Positions 1 to 7,483 of a DNA stretch of 44,708 nucleotides are shown here, in pieces. The stretch covers positions 1 to 44,708 of the forward strand of contig NZ_LUUK01000012.1 in NCBI RefSeq assembly GCF_001644025.1. The letters run 5' to 3'. Position numbers and translations under genes: made by a program. A model generated the notes under the pieces. The model ran no database searches and was not told where the DNA came from. It saw only the letters and a program-made list of their open reading frames with translations. The stretch is from Methylomonas koyamae. Lineage in GTDB: Bacteria; Pseudomonadota; Gammaproteobacteria; Methylococcales; Methylomonadaceae. The stretch's first letter is position 1, and every line of letters starts with the position of its first letter.

Positions 1-155
1 CTTGCGTCGGCACATCCTATCGGCGCACCTTATCGAGTTGCCGGTCAAATCCCGCTCAAACCCTTCGGTGCTCGGCGCGGCATCAGGGGAGAAAACCTGT
101 CGTGGTCGCAACGTTGCTCAATCAATACGCGCAGCCGGGCGAGTCTCGTAGGACC

Positions 156-228
156 GTAGGTCCGATTAGCGGTAGCGTAATCGGACGTATGTGATTGCGT
201 TCCTCCGATTACGCTGCGCTAATCGGAG
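156..228. repeat. Pair of inverted REP-like palindromes
   Basis: Two imperfect palindromes lie close together at 161-185 and 203-228. Each has arms TCCGATTA / TAATCGGA around a short GC-rich loop. The second is nearly the reverse complement of the first, so together they look like a two-unit BIME. A GTAG tetranucleotide sits just before the first palindrome (156-159), as in classic REP units. They lie upstream of the DUF1697 start codon. The rest of 1-298 shows no gene I can support. Confidence 0.65.
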
Positions 229-298
229 CTTGTACTGTGGCGCGCGCCTCTTATGTCGAATGTTCGGTCGCTTAGAGATTTACTCTGGTACTGCCAAT

Positions 299-838
299 AT
301 GAATACTTACGTCGCCTTTTTTCGTGGCATTAATGTCGGTGGCAACCGTTCGCTACCGATGAAGGAACTTGTTGTCGCCTTGGAACACATCGGGGCACGG
401 AAGGTCCGGACATATATTCAAAGCGGCAACGCGGTATTTGAGAGTACTGAAAAAAACCTAGCTCATCTTTCCAAGCAACTTTCCGCCGAGATCAATATGC
501 GCCGTGGTTTCGAGCCGCATATTCACATTCTTACTCTCGAAGCACTCTCCAAAGCCATCGCGGAGAATCCATTTCCCGAGGCGGTGATCGCCCCGAGTAG
601 CTTACACCTCGGTTTTCTCTCCGCATCGCCAAAAAATCCAAACCTGGAGAAGCTTGCCGCCCTAAGAACGAGTAGCGAACGTTTTCTGTTAACCGAGCAC
701 GTGTTTTACCTTCACGCGCCGGATGGGGTTGGTCGGTCAAGGCTCGCTGCTAACTCAGAGAAACTTTTGGGTATTTCAATGACGGATCGCAACTGGAAAA
801 CGGTTTGCAAAGTCATGGAAATGGCGAGTTTGGGATAG
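299..838 (+). CDS. DUF1697 family protein
   Basis: A 179-residue protein of the DUF1697 family, whose biochemical role is not established. The family opening is clear: a short strand followed by FFRGINVGGNRSLPMKEL (about residues 7-24), then the YIQSGNAVFES segment (about 42-52), both typical of this small cytoplasmic family. I chose the ATG at 299 because the family homology begins a few residues after it; the same frame is open further upstream but that part is unconserved and runs through the REP palindromes. The gene is alone on this strand; its neighbour points the other way. The usual C-terminal family segment (GRSRLAANSEKLLG, then RNWKTVCKVMEM) is present, so it looks complete. Confidence 0.85.
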   Translation: MNTYVAFFRGINVGGNRSLPMKELVVALEHIGARKVRTYIQSGNAVFESTEKNLAHLSKQLSAEINMRRGFEPHIHILTLEALSKAIAENPFPEAVIAPSSLHLGFLSASPKNPNLEKLAALRTSSERFLLTEHVFYLHAPDGVGRSRLAANSEKLLGISMTDRNWKTVCKVMEMASLG

Positions 839-1085
839 CCCCCCAAGCGCGCAATGCGCCGGAGCCGCGCAAAAAGCCGCGCAGTTCATGGTTCGTTACC
901 ATATTGGTTAAAGCCCGGCGGCCGGGTTTTCGTAGAGCCGAAGGCTAGGGGAACGGTAAGGGCGTTGTCGTGACAGGAATTACCAAGCCCCCGCGAAAGC
1001 CGGCGTTCTAAAACCCTTCAATTTCGTTGTGATTCGGCTCATTCCCGACAGGCTTGACTTCTTTGGCAAGTTTGAGCCATTTTCG

Positions 1086-2123
1086 TCAACGATGATTGCT
1101 GACCGTCGGCGGAATGGAGTTGCCGCTAGCTTGCAAGTCTATGGCTTCCGGGTGTGCGGTATAGTGTTGCCTGAGGCAAGCCGCGAACGCTTGCTTGGTC
1201 GCGTCTTCGATCGGGCAGGGGTCGGTTTCCGGCAGACAGGCCAGCAGGCCGCGCAGCAATTCGTCTTGCGGCGGCGGCATTCCGGCGAGCCACGAGGCCA
1301 GCAAGCCGCGATGAATTTGGGCGGGCAACGAAGCCAGAATGCCGATGTCGTTCTGATCGTGTACCAGCAAGCCGGAAGTGGTGCCGCGATCCAAGGTCAA
1401 TACTTGGAAAAGATACAAAGTGTGGTATTCGAGCTGGCGTTGGCGGTGTTCCTGGCTGGGTTGGGTACGGGTCGCCAGCGCCGCCGCCAATATCGCGCAA
1501 TAGGTATCGATCGCGGCCGTGCCGACGGCCTGGGCCAGCGCCAAATCGGCGTCGAAATCGCCGCTATTATGGTTTTCCAAATAAAAGTGGCTGACGCCGC
1601 GATGGCGTTCCAACGCCGGGATATAGAAGTAGCGGTCGCCTTGTCGCGCGGCTTCGTCGTAGAGCGCCGGCGCGGCTTGTTTCAGGCAGTCGGTAAACCG
1701 GGTCGTGTCCGATTCGATCGGGTTCGACGGATTCAGGTCGGCCATCATCCGCCAGTATCCGTTGCCGTCCTTCATTTCGGTCCAACTGATGTGGATGTGT
1801 ACCGACGGCGCCAGCGGGTTGTTCGGATGGATGATCGTGGAAAGCGCTGACGCGGAAGCCAGCTTCTTGGCGGGATCGTCGTCGTACTGGACTTGCGAGG
1901 TGTTGATCGATGCGCGGTTGAATGCGATCCGGTCGGTGGCCATGTAGCGGGCGCCGCCGCCGTGCCGGCCTTGGTCGCGCAGCCATTCGATCGGCTCGAA
2001 TGGCTGGCCGTCGCCGAATTGGACCGCGATTGGGTTCAGTTGGCTCACGAAACGCCGCCTAAGCTCGCGGAGCATCGCGTAAGCGCGCTCGGCGCGCGGG
2101 GATTTTGCGTGAATTGCTTGCAT
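1086..2123 (-). CDS. Divergent HemF-like coproporphyrinogen III oxidase homologue
   Basis: A 345-residue protein that aligns along most of its length with oxygen-dependent coproporphyrinogen III oxidase (HemF), which converts coproporphyrinogen III to protoporphyrinogen IX. Visible correspondences: FNRASINTSQVQ (68-79) for the family's FEQAGVNFSHVHG; HPNNPLAPSVHIHIS (99-113) for HPHNPYVPTSHANVR; ADLNPS (128-133) for FDLTPF; RYFYI (164-168) for EYFYL; DFDADLALAQAVG (189-201) and LDRGTTSGLL (244-253) near the C-terminus. The conserved acidic FFDD segment that follows the RGIGG turn in HemF reads FYLENH here, and spacing is altered, so enzyme activity is uncertain. It stands alone, away from hemE at 18.5 kb. 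It could be a HemF paralogue with another tetrapyrrole-related role. Confidence 0.7.
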   Translation of the reverse strand: MQAIHAKSPRAERAYAMLRELRRRFVSQLNPIAVQFGDGQPFEPIEWLRDQGRHGGGARYMATDRIAFNRASINTSQVQYDDDPAKKLASASALSTIIHPNNPLAPSVHIHISWTEMKDGNGYWRMMADLNPSNPIESDTTRFTDCLKQAAPALYDEAARQGDRYFYIPALERHRGVSHFYLENHNSGDFDADLALAQAVGTAAIDTYCAILAAALATRTQPSQEHRQRQLEYHTLYLFQVLTLDRGTTSGLLVHDQNDIGILASLPAQIHRGLLASWLAGMPPPQDELLRGLLACLPETDPCPIEDATKQAFAACLRQHYTAHPEAIDLQASGNSIPPTVSNHR

Positions 2124-2471
2124 ATTCTGATTTCCGAGATTTAACGAGTTGGTTGAGGTCGGTTAGGCAACGGTCGCCGCCGCGATAAGCTAATCGGGTG
2201 AACATGAGAGGATCGATGGTCTCGAATCCGGTTTACTCTGAATGTCGCCGGACACCGCCCCCAATCCGGTATTGGAACGCTGTCCATCGCGGCGACAGCC
2301 GCTCCGCCACTGGCTTTCATTTTCATGATCAGATTTACGCAACGCCGTCATGCCCGGTGGGAAGCGGGCATCCAGTGCCATGGATGGCAAGCTTCGATCC
2401 GTCGGTGGGGTCTGGATTTCGGCAATCCCTGCCGAAATGACGAGCACTACCGAGAATCTGACAAGGTAGAA
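2124..2471. other. Intergenic region with one dispersed palindrome
   Basis: This 348-base gap separates the HemF-like gene from the end of the glycan operon. The only structure I can support is the CGTCAT...ATGACG element at 2346-2442. No open frame here has recognisable protein features. Confidence 0.6.
2346..2442. repeat. Dispersed palindromic element with CGTCAT ends
   Basis: An approximately 97-base unit starting CGTCATGCCCGG and ending CCGAAATGACG, so its ends form an inverted repeat. Internally, GGGCATCCAG and CTGGATTTCG-type segments are arranged head to head. This matches the common bacterial intergenic repeat with terminal CGTCAT and internal ATCCAG/CTGGAT. It lies just past the stop of the WbpM-like gene and could fold as a transcript-end structure. 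Confidence 0.55.
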
Positions 2472-4301
2472 TTAGGTTTGTTGTTGGAATTCCGGGACCA
2501 ATTGTTTCAAACAAGATAGCAGCTCGCCGGCTTCGCGGCACAGGCAGCCGGCCTGCATGCGTTCGATGCTGGCCAGCCATTCCCCGCTGTCATAGACCCT
2601 GGCCTTGGCTAGCCGCAGTTTCGGCAGGCCGGTGGCTTGCAAGGCCTCTTGTTCATGGAACAGCTCTTCGTACAATTTCTCGCCGGGACGCAAGCCGACG
2701 TATTCGATCGCGATGTCGCGATCCGGGATTTTGCCGCTGAGCCGGATCATTTGTTCGGCCAGATAACGGATCTTGACCGGCTCGCCCATGTCCAGCACGA
2801 AAATCTCGCCGCCGGCGCCGGCGGTTTCGGCCTGCATGATCAACTGGCAGGCTTCCGGTATCGTCATGAAGTAGCGGGTGATGTCCGGGTGGGTGACCGT
2901 GACCGGGCCGCCGGCCTTGATTTGCTCGCGAAACAGCGGCACGACGCTGCCGGCCGAATCCAGCACGTTGCCGAAGCGCACCGTCGTGAAGCGGGTCGAG
3001 CCCGGCCGGTCCAGGTTCTGGCACAGGATTTCGGCGGCGCGCTTGGTCGCGCCCATCACGTTGCTGGGATTGACCGCCTTGTCGGTCGAAATCAACACAA
3101 AGCGCGCCACGCCGCCGGCGATGGCGGCTTCGGCGAGGATTTTGGTGCCGATCAGGTTGTTGTGCACGGCTTCGCGGACCTGATATTCCAACAAGGGCAC
3201 GTGCTTGTAGGCGGCGGCGTGGAACACGATTTCCGGACGCTCGGTTTCGATCAGGCGTTGCACGGTTAAGACGTCGGCCACGTCGCCGAGCACCGCGACG
3301 CGCGGCAATTGTGGAAACAGCCGGGCCAGGTCGGCGTCGATCTTGTACAAATTGAATTCGCATTGGTCCAAGACGATCAGTCGCCGGGGTTTTACCTTGG
3401 CGAGTTGCTTGCACAGTTCCGAACCGATAGAACCGCCGCCGCCGGTGACCAACACCGTCTTATCCCGCAGATGGGCCTGAATGCCGGGCCAGTCCAATTT
3501 GACCGGCGCCCGACCCAGAATGTCTTCGATCGAGACGCTGCGCAGATTGGCCTTGGTGACCGCGCCGCTCAACAACTCCTTGACCGACGGCAGGGTTTGG
3601 AAATCGGCGCCGCAGCCTTCGCAGATTTCGACGATACGGCGCATCTGCGCGGCGTTGGCCGACGGCACCGCGATCAACACGGTTTCGATGTCCCATTGCT
3701 TGACCAATTCCGGAATTTGCTCGGCGTTGCCGGCCACCCGGATGCCGCGAATCTCTCGGCGAAATTTGCCGGGATGGTCGTCGACGAAAATGACTGGAAC
3801 GTAGCCGCTGTCGTGATTCGCAAGCAGGTCGCGCGCCAGCATTTCGCCGGCCGATCCGGCGCCGACGATCAACGCCCGCCGGCCGACCCGCTCGACGAAG
3901 GCCCGCTCCTTCCAAAACCGGTACACCAAACGCGGCACGCTGAGCAGCGAGAATAGAATGATCACGTATAGCGGTACCACCGAGCGCGGCACGCCTTGCA
4001 GACGGTTGTAAAGAAACAGGCCGCAGGCGATCCAAAACACCCCGCTTAACACCGCCTTGCCGATCCGGATCAGATCGGGCAGCGACGAATAACGCCAGAC
4101 GCCCCGGTACAAGCCGAACAGCCAGAATTGCCCGACCTGGACGCCGATGACGCCGGGCAGAAACAGAAACGCCGAATACAGGTATTCGTCCGGAATCGCG
4201 TGCAGATTAAAGCGCAGCCAATAAGCGCCGAACCAGGCCAGCGGCACCATCGCCAGATCGTGCAGAAAGATCGTCGTGCGCGAGCGGAAACGCCAGGTCA
4301 C
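2472..4301 (-). CDS. WbpM/CapD-like nucleotide-sugar 4,6-dehydratase (membrane SDR)
   Basis: A 609-residue polysaccharide-biosynthesis epimerase/dehydratase of the WbpM/FlaA1/CapD group. These enzymes typically convert UDP-GlcNAc to the 4-keto-6-deoxy intermediate for N-acetylated 6-deoxysugars. The N-terminus (about 10-130) is hydrophobic with several membrane spans. A first nucleotide-binding segment IVGAGSAGEM is near 145-154. The catalytic SDR domain starts with VTGGGGSIGSEL (285-296). STDKAVNPSNVMGATK (405-420) shows the Met-x3-Lys version of the usual Tyr-x3-Lys pair, characteristic of the large WbpM type. The start is GTG at 4301: its GTGA overlaps the stop of the upstream WbpL-like gene by four bases. 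The frame stays open far upstream, but that stretch only shadows the neighbouring gene. Last gene of the leftward operon. Confidence 0.9.
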   Translation of the reverse strand: MTWRFRSRTTIFLHDLAMVPLAWFGAYWLRFNLHAIPDEYLYSAFLFLPGVIGVQVGQFWLFGLYRGVWRYSSLPDLIRIGKAVLSGVFWIACGLFLYNRLQGVPRSVVPLYVIILFSLLSVPRLVYRFWKERAFVERVGRRALIVGAGSAGEMLARDLLANHDSGYVPVIFVDDHPGKFRREIRGIRVAGNAEQIPELVKQWDIETVLIAVPSANAAQMRRIVEICEGCGADFQTLPSVKELLSGAVTKANLRSVSIEDILGRAPVKLDWPGIQAHLRDKTVLVTGGGGSIGSELCKQLAKVKPRRLIVLDQCEFNLYKIDADLARLFPQLPRVAVLGDVADVLTVQRLIETERPEIVFHAAAYKHVPLLEYQVREAVHNNLIGTKILAEAAIAGGVARFVLISTDKAVNPSNVMGATKRAAEILCQNLDRPGSTRFTTVRFGNVLDSAGSVVPLFREQIKAGGPVTVTHPDITRYFMTIPEACQLIMQAETAGAGGEIFVLDMGEPVKIRYLAEQMIRLSGKIPDRDIAIEYVGLRPGEKLYEELFHEQEALQATGLPKLRLAKARVYDSGEWLASIERMQAGCLCREAGELLSCLKQLVPEFQQQT

Positions 4302-5323
4302 GGCTGAAACTCGGGTTGGCCGGCTTGATAATGCCGGGCGAGCAGGATCAGCGGCGTGTAGGCCAGCGCGATCGCCGCCAGCGCGTAAGCGGGGCGGGAG
4401 AACACCCAAAATGCAATCGGCAACAGCCAAAGCAGATTGATCGCCCAGCAGGCCAGCAAGACGTTGGCGTGGCCGTGGCGCTTGGCGGCGTGTTGATAGG
4501 TGTGCGAGCAATGCGCCGCGTACCAGCGTTGGCCGCCGAGCGCGCGGCACGCCAACGTGTAGCTGGCATCGACGATGAACAAGCCGTAAAGAATGACGCC
4601 GCAATACAGCAGAGCCGGGGCTTCGCGCGTGGCCAGCACGATCAGCAAACCCAGCGCCAAACCGATGAAGCCGCTGCCGACGTCGCCCATGAAGATTTTC
4701 GCCTTCGGCCGGTTCCAGATCAGAAAGCCCGCGCTGGCGGCGGCTAAGGCCAGCGCCGTTGCTGCTAGGCCGGGGTGGATGTAATGTAGCAAGCCGGCCA
4801 GCGCCGCCGACACGAACAGGGCTTCCGAGGCGGCGATGCCGTCGGTGCCGTCCATGAAATTGAACAGATTCAACGACCAGACCAAGCCCAACAACGCCAA
4901 GGCATAGCCCAGGCTGCCCGCTTGCCAAATCAGCCCGCCCAATAATCCGTCCAGCGGCGCCGGGATTAGCACGGCCGGTAAACCGTTCAGCAGCCAGACG
5001 GCCGTGCCGGCCGACAGCAGATGAACGGCCAGTCTTAAACGGGCGCTGACTTCGGCATGGTCGTCGAGAAAGCCGATCGCGGCGACCGGTAGCGCGGCGG
5101 CCAAGGCTAGCGCGGCGTCGGCAGGTAAACGACCGCCGAGGTATAGCCAAGCCGAGGCGGCCGCGAAACTAATAACCATCGCCAAACCGCCGCCGCGCGG
5201 GGTTGGCGTGGTGTGGGAGCTGCGTTGATTGGGGATGTCCAGCACGCGGTTGCGCAAGGCGTAAAGACGGATCAGTCCGGTCAGGCCGGCCGACAGGCAA
5301 ACGACGAGGAAGAAAAGCAGCAC
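4298..5323 (-). CDS. WbpL/WecA-like undecaprenyl-phosphate HexNAc-1-P transferase
   Basis: A 341-residue polytopic protein of the MraY/WecA/WbpL family (glycosyltransferase family 4 type). It initiates O-antigen or capsule repeat units by moving a HexNAc-1-phosphate onto undecaprenyl phosphate at the inner membrane. Family motifs: RGGGLAMV (about 43-50), GFLDDHAEVSARLRL (about 83-97), NLFNFMDGTDGIAASE (about 151-166) and AKIFMGDVGSGFIG (about 208-221), which carry the aspartates that bind magnesium and substrate. Around ten hydrophobic segments are evident. The start is GTG, five bases after the stop of the epimerase gene. The order SDR epimerase - WbpL - WbpM is the same module seen in Pseudomonas-type B-band O-antigen loci, which argues for an N-acetyl-6-deoxyhexosamine primer sugar. 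Confidence 0.92.
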   Translation of the reverse strand: MLLFFLVVCLSAGLTGLIRLYALRNRVLDIPNQRSSHTTPTPRGGGLAMVISFAAASAWLYLGGRLPADAALALAAALPVAAIGFLDDHAEVSARLRLAVHLLSAGTAVWLLNGLPAVLIPAPLDGLLGGLIWQAGSLGYALALLGLVWSLNLFNFMDGTDGIAASEALFVSAALAGLLHYIHPGLAATALALAAASAGFLIWNRPKAKIFMGDVGSGFIGLALGLLIVLATREAPALLYCGVILYGLFIVDASYTLACRALGGQRWYAAHCSHTYQHAAKRHGHANVLLACWAINLLWLLPIAFWVFSRPAYALAAIALAYTPLILLARHYQAGQPEFQP

Positions 5324-5328
5324 GCGGA

Positions 5329-6294
5329 TCAGGTCAAATAGCGAATCAGGTCGGGCAGGGCGTCCCGAAGATTGCGGGTGGTAGTAAAGCCCAGTTCCCG
5401 GCGGATTTTAGCAGACGAATACCAGGCCGAATCGGTTAATTTCCGCAAGGTGTCGCTATCCAACGGCATGCGCTGCCGGCACAGCCGGTTCAGGCCGTCG
5501 CCGAACCGAGCGGCGGCGCGCAGAGCTTGGAATGGCACGCGCCAGCGCGCCGGCGGTTTGCCCAGCGCGGTGCGAATCCAGTCGTAAATTTGCCGGGTGG
5601 AATAGGGCGTATCGTCGGTGACGATATAGATTTGGCCGGCGGCGGCCGGGTGTTCCGCCACCAGGATCGCCGCTTCGACCAGATCGGCGACGTGCACCAT
5701 CGAGCGCCGGTTGCCGGTTTCCGGCAGTGGCGGAAACCGGCCTTGGTGGATGGCGCGTATCATCTGCGGCAAATTGCCCTTGTTGGTGTTGCCGTACACC
5801 ATGCACGGCCGGATTACGACCGGATGCGGCACGTAGCCGCCGTGCAATACCAACTGCTCGGCGGCGTATTTGGAGCGGCCGTAAGGCGTGTCGGCCGGCG
5901 CGGACGCGGTTTCGTCCCACGGCGCTTGCTCGGCATCGCCGACGGCCTTGACGCTGCTAAAATAAATGAAACGCCGCACGCCCGCCGCTTTGGCGGCTTC
6001 CAGCAATTTGCGGGTGCCTGCGGTATTGACCGCGAAATACTCGGCCTCGTCCTGGCGATTTTCGGCCAGCGCATGGGCCTTGCCGGCCAGATGGAACACG
6101 GTATCGATACCGTCCAGCAACTCGGGCGGACAAGCCGCTTCGCCGGCCATGTCCCAGGCGAAATCGATGCCGGCCGTCGTGGCGCGGCCGGCGGTTTTCG
6201 GCGCATGACCGCGCACGCATAAGGCGTCGCGTAGGGCCGAGCCGATAAAGCCGTTGGCGCCGGTGATTAAAATCGAGCGGATCGCGTCGTTCAT
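5329..6294 (-). CDS. NAD-dependent nucleotide-sugar epimerase/reductase (extended SDR)
   Basis: A 321-residue extended short-chain dehydrogenase acting on a nucleotide sugar. ITGANGFIGSAL near the N-terminus is the GxxGxxG NAD(P)-binding turn. FSSVKAVG followed by TPYGRSKYAAE provides the catalytic Ser and Tyr-x3-Lys. VVIRPCMVYG and RRSMVHVADLVEA are typical of the UDP-GlcNAc/GalNAc 4-epimerase and WbpV/WbpK-type 4-ketoreductase group. Its position directly before the WbpL-like transferase suggests it makes the sugar nucleotide used for chain initiation, for instance by reducing the 4-keto product of the WbpM-like enzyme. I chose the ATG at 6294 over a TTG one codon upstream. Whether it is an epimerase or a reductase cannot be decided from sequence. 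Confidence 0.88.
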   Translation of the reverse strand: MNDAIRSILITGANGFIGSALRDALCVRGHAPKTAGRATTAGIDFAWDMAGEAACPPELLDGIDTVFHLAGKAHALAENRQDEAEYFAVNTAGTRKLLEAAKAAGVRRFIYFSSVKAVGDAEQAPWDETASAPADTPYGRSKYAAEQLVLHGGYVPHPVVIRPCMVYGNTNKGNLPQMIRAIHQGRFPPLPETGNRRSMVHVADLVEAAILVAEHPAAAGQIYIVTDDTPYSTRQIYDWIRTALGKPPARWRVPFQALRAAARFGDGLNRLCRQRMPLDSDTLRKLTDSAWYSSAKIRRELGFTTTRNLRDALPDLIRYLT

Positions 6295-6325
6295 CAAGTG
6301 GACAGGGATGCGGCTGGAGTTGGGT

Positions 6326-7468
6326 TTAGTCGGGGGCGGCGTCGAGCAAGAGCCGATACACCGCGAGTGTTTGCGCCAGCACGATGGCGTCGGAGAATTC
6401 CTGTTCGACCTTGCGGCGGCCGGCTTGGCCCATACTTTGCCGCAACTCGGGGTTGGTCAGCAGTTTTTCCAGCGCGGCGGCCAGGGCCGGTACGTCCTTG
6501 ACCGGCACCAAATAGCCGTTCTCGCCGTCGGCGACGATTTCGTCGCAGCCCGGCGTGTCGGTCGTGACGATGGCGCGGCCGCTGGCGGCGGCCTCGATCA
6601 GGCTCTTGGGAATACCTTCGCCGTAAAACGACGGCAACACCGCGATGTGCGCGTCGCGCCAGAAGTGGGCGACGTCGTCGACGTGGCCAACGCAGCGGAC
6701 GTCGCCTTGTCGGTTCCATGCCGTCAATTGGGCTTGGCTGATCGGCGCGAGGTTTTCGTGATCGGGGCTGCCGACCAGCAACGCGTCAAACTCCAGGCCC
6801 TTGCGTTTCAAAAGGCCGACGGCGGCGACATACTCGCCGATGCCCTTGTCCCACAGCAAGCGGGAAACCAGGGCTATCGTTACCCGGCCGGGCGGTTCCG
6901 GGACGGCGCGGAATTCGTCGGTATCGACGCCCGAACCCTTGATCAGGTGCAGGGCCGACTCGGGAACCCGCAACTGGTCGCGCAACAACGCGTAATCCGC
7001 GCGGTTCTGGACGATGGTTTGGCTGTTGGGGCGCCGGAACAACAGGCTGAACAGCGGCTGGACCACTTTCCGCAGCCATTTGGCGCGTTGGTGTGACGAC
7101 GAAAAAATTGTACCGAGGCCGGCCAACAGGTTGACCGTTTTCAGTTCCGGCATCAGCAATGAGACGATGCCGCCGTAAAGTACCGGCTTCAGCGCGACTT
7201 GGTGGACCAGATCGGGTTTTAGGTGGCGATAGGCCCGCCACACTTGCATCAAGGTGTTTAATTCGATCCACGGATTGGTGCCGCCGCGATCGACCGGCAG
7301 GTCGATCAGTTCGAAGCCGGCCGCGCGGATCGCGTCGCCATGGCGAGTGACGCGGGTCATGACGCTGATGTCGAAGCCGGCGGCTCGAGCCGCCTTGGCC
7401 AACGCCATCCGGTGCGAGCAGAAATACCAGTCCTCGGTGACGAAATAGAGCAGTTTCGGGTTTGCCAT
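6326..7468 (-). CDS. GT4-family glycosyltransferase
   Basis: A 380-residue GT-B fold glycosyltransferase. It most likely adds a sugar to the lipid-linked repeat unit on the cytoplasmic face. The N-terminal acceptor domain opens with LLYFVTEDWYFCSHRMALA, a start shared with many O-antigen/capsule GT4 proteins. The C-terminal donor domain has IALVSRLLWDKGIGEYV (about 215-231) and the E-x7-E signature in YGEGIPKSLIEAAASG (about 285-300), followed by TDTPGCDEIV. Sugar and linkage specificity cannot be read from sequence. It lies between the amidotransferase gene (15 bases) and the epimerase gene (31 bases), on the same strand. Confidence 0.88.
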   Translation of the reverse strand: MANPKLLYFVTEDWYFCSHRMALAKAARAAGFDISVMTRVTRHGDAIRAAGFELIDLPVDRGGTNPWIELNTLMQVWRAYRHLKPDLVHQVALKPVLYGGIVSLLMPELKTVNLLAGLGTIFSSSHQRAKWLRKVVQPLFSLLFRRPNSQTIVQNRADYALLRDQLRVPESALHLIKGSGVDTDEFRAVPEPPGRVTIALVSRLLWDKGIGEYVAAVGLLKRKGLEFDALLVGSPDHENLAPISQAQLTAWNRQGDVRCVGHVDDVAHFWRDAHIAVLPSFYGEGIPKSLIEAAASGRAIVTTDTPGCDEIVADGENGYLVPVKDVPALAAALEKLLTNPELRQSMGQAGRRKVEQEFSDAIVLAQTLAVYRLLLDAAPD

Positions 7469-7483
7469 GACCGAATTATCCGC

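Noticed and set aside
1029-1850. Rightward open frame opposite the HemF-like gene
   Set aside because: Low-complexity Arg/Val/Gly-rich translation typical of an antisense shadow in GC-rich DNA.
4302-5150. Upstream extension of the WbpM-like frame to a protein of nearly 900 residues
   Set aside because: The extension is Arg-rich, has no family similarity, and lies entirely antisense-free over the WbpL-like gene in another frame; the GTG at 4301 overlaps the neighbour's stop as expected in an operon.
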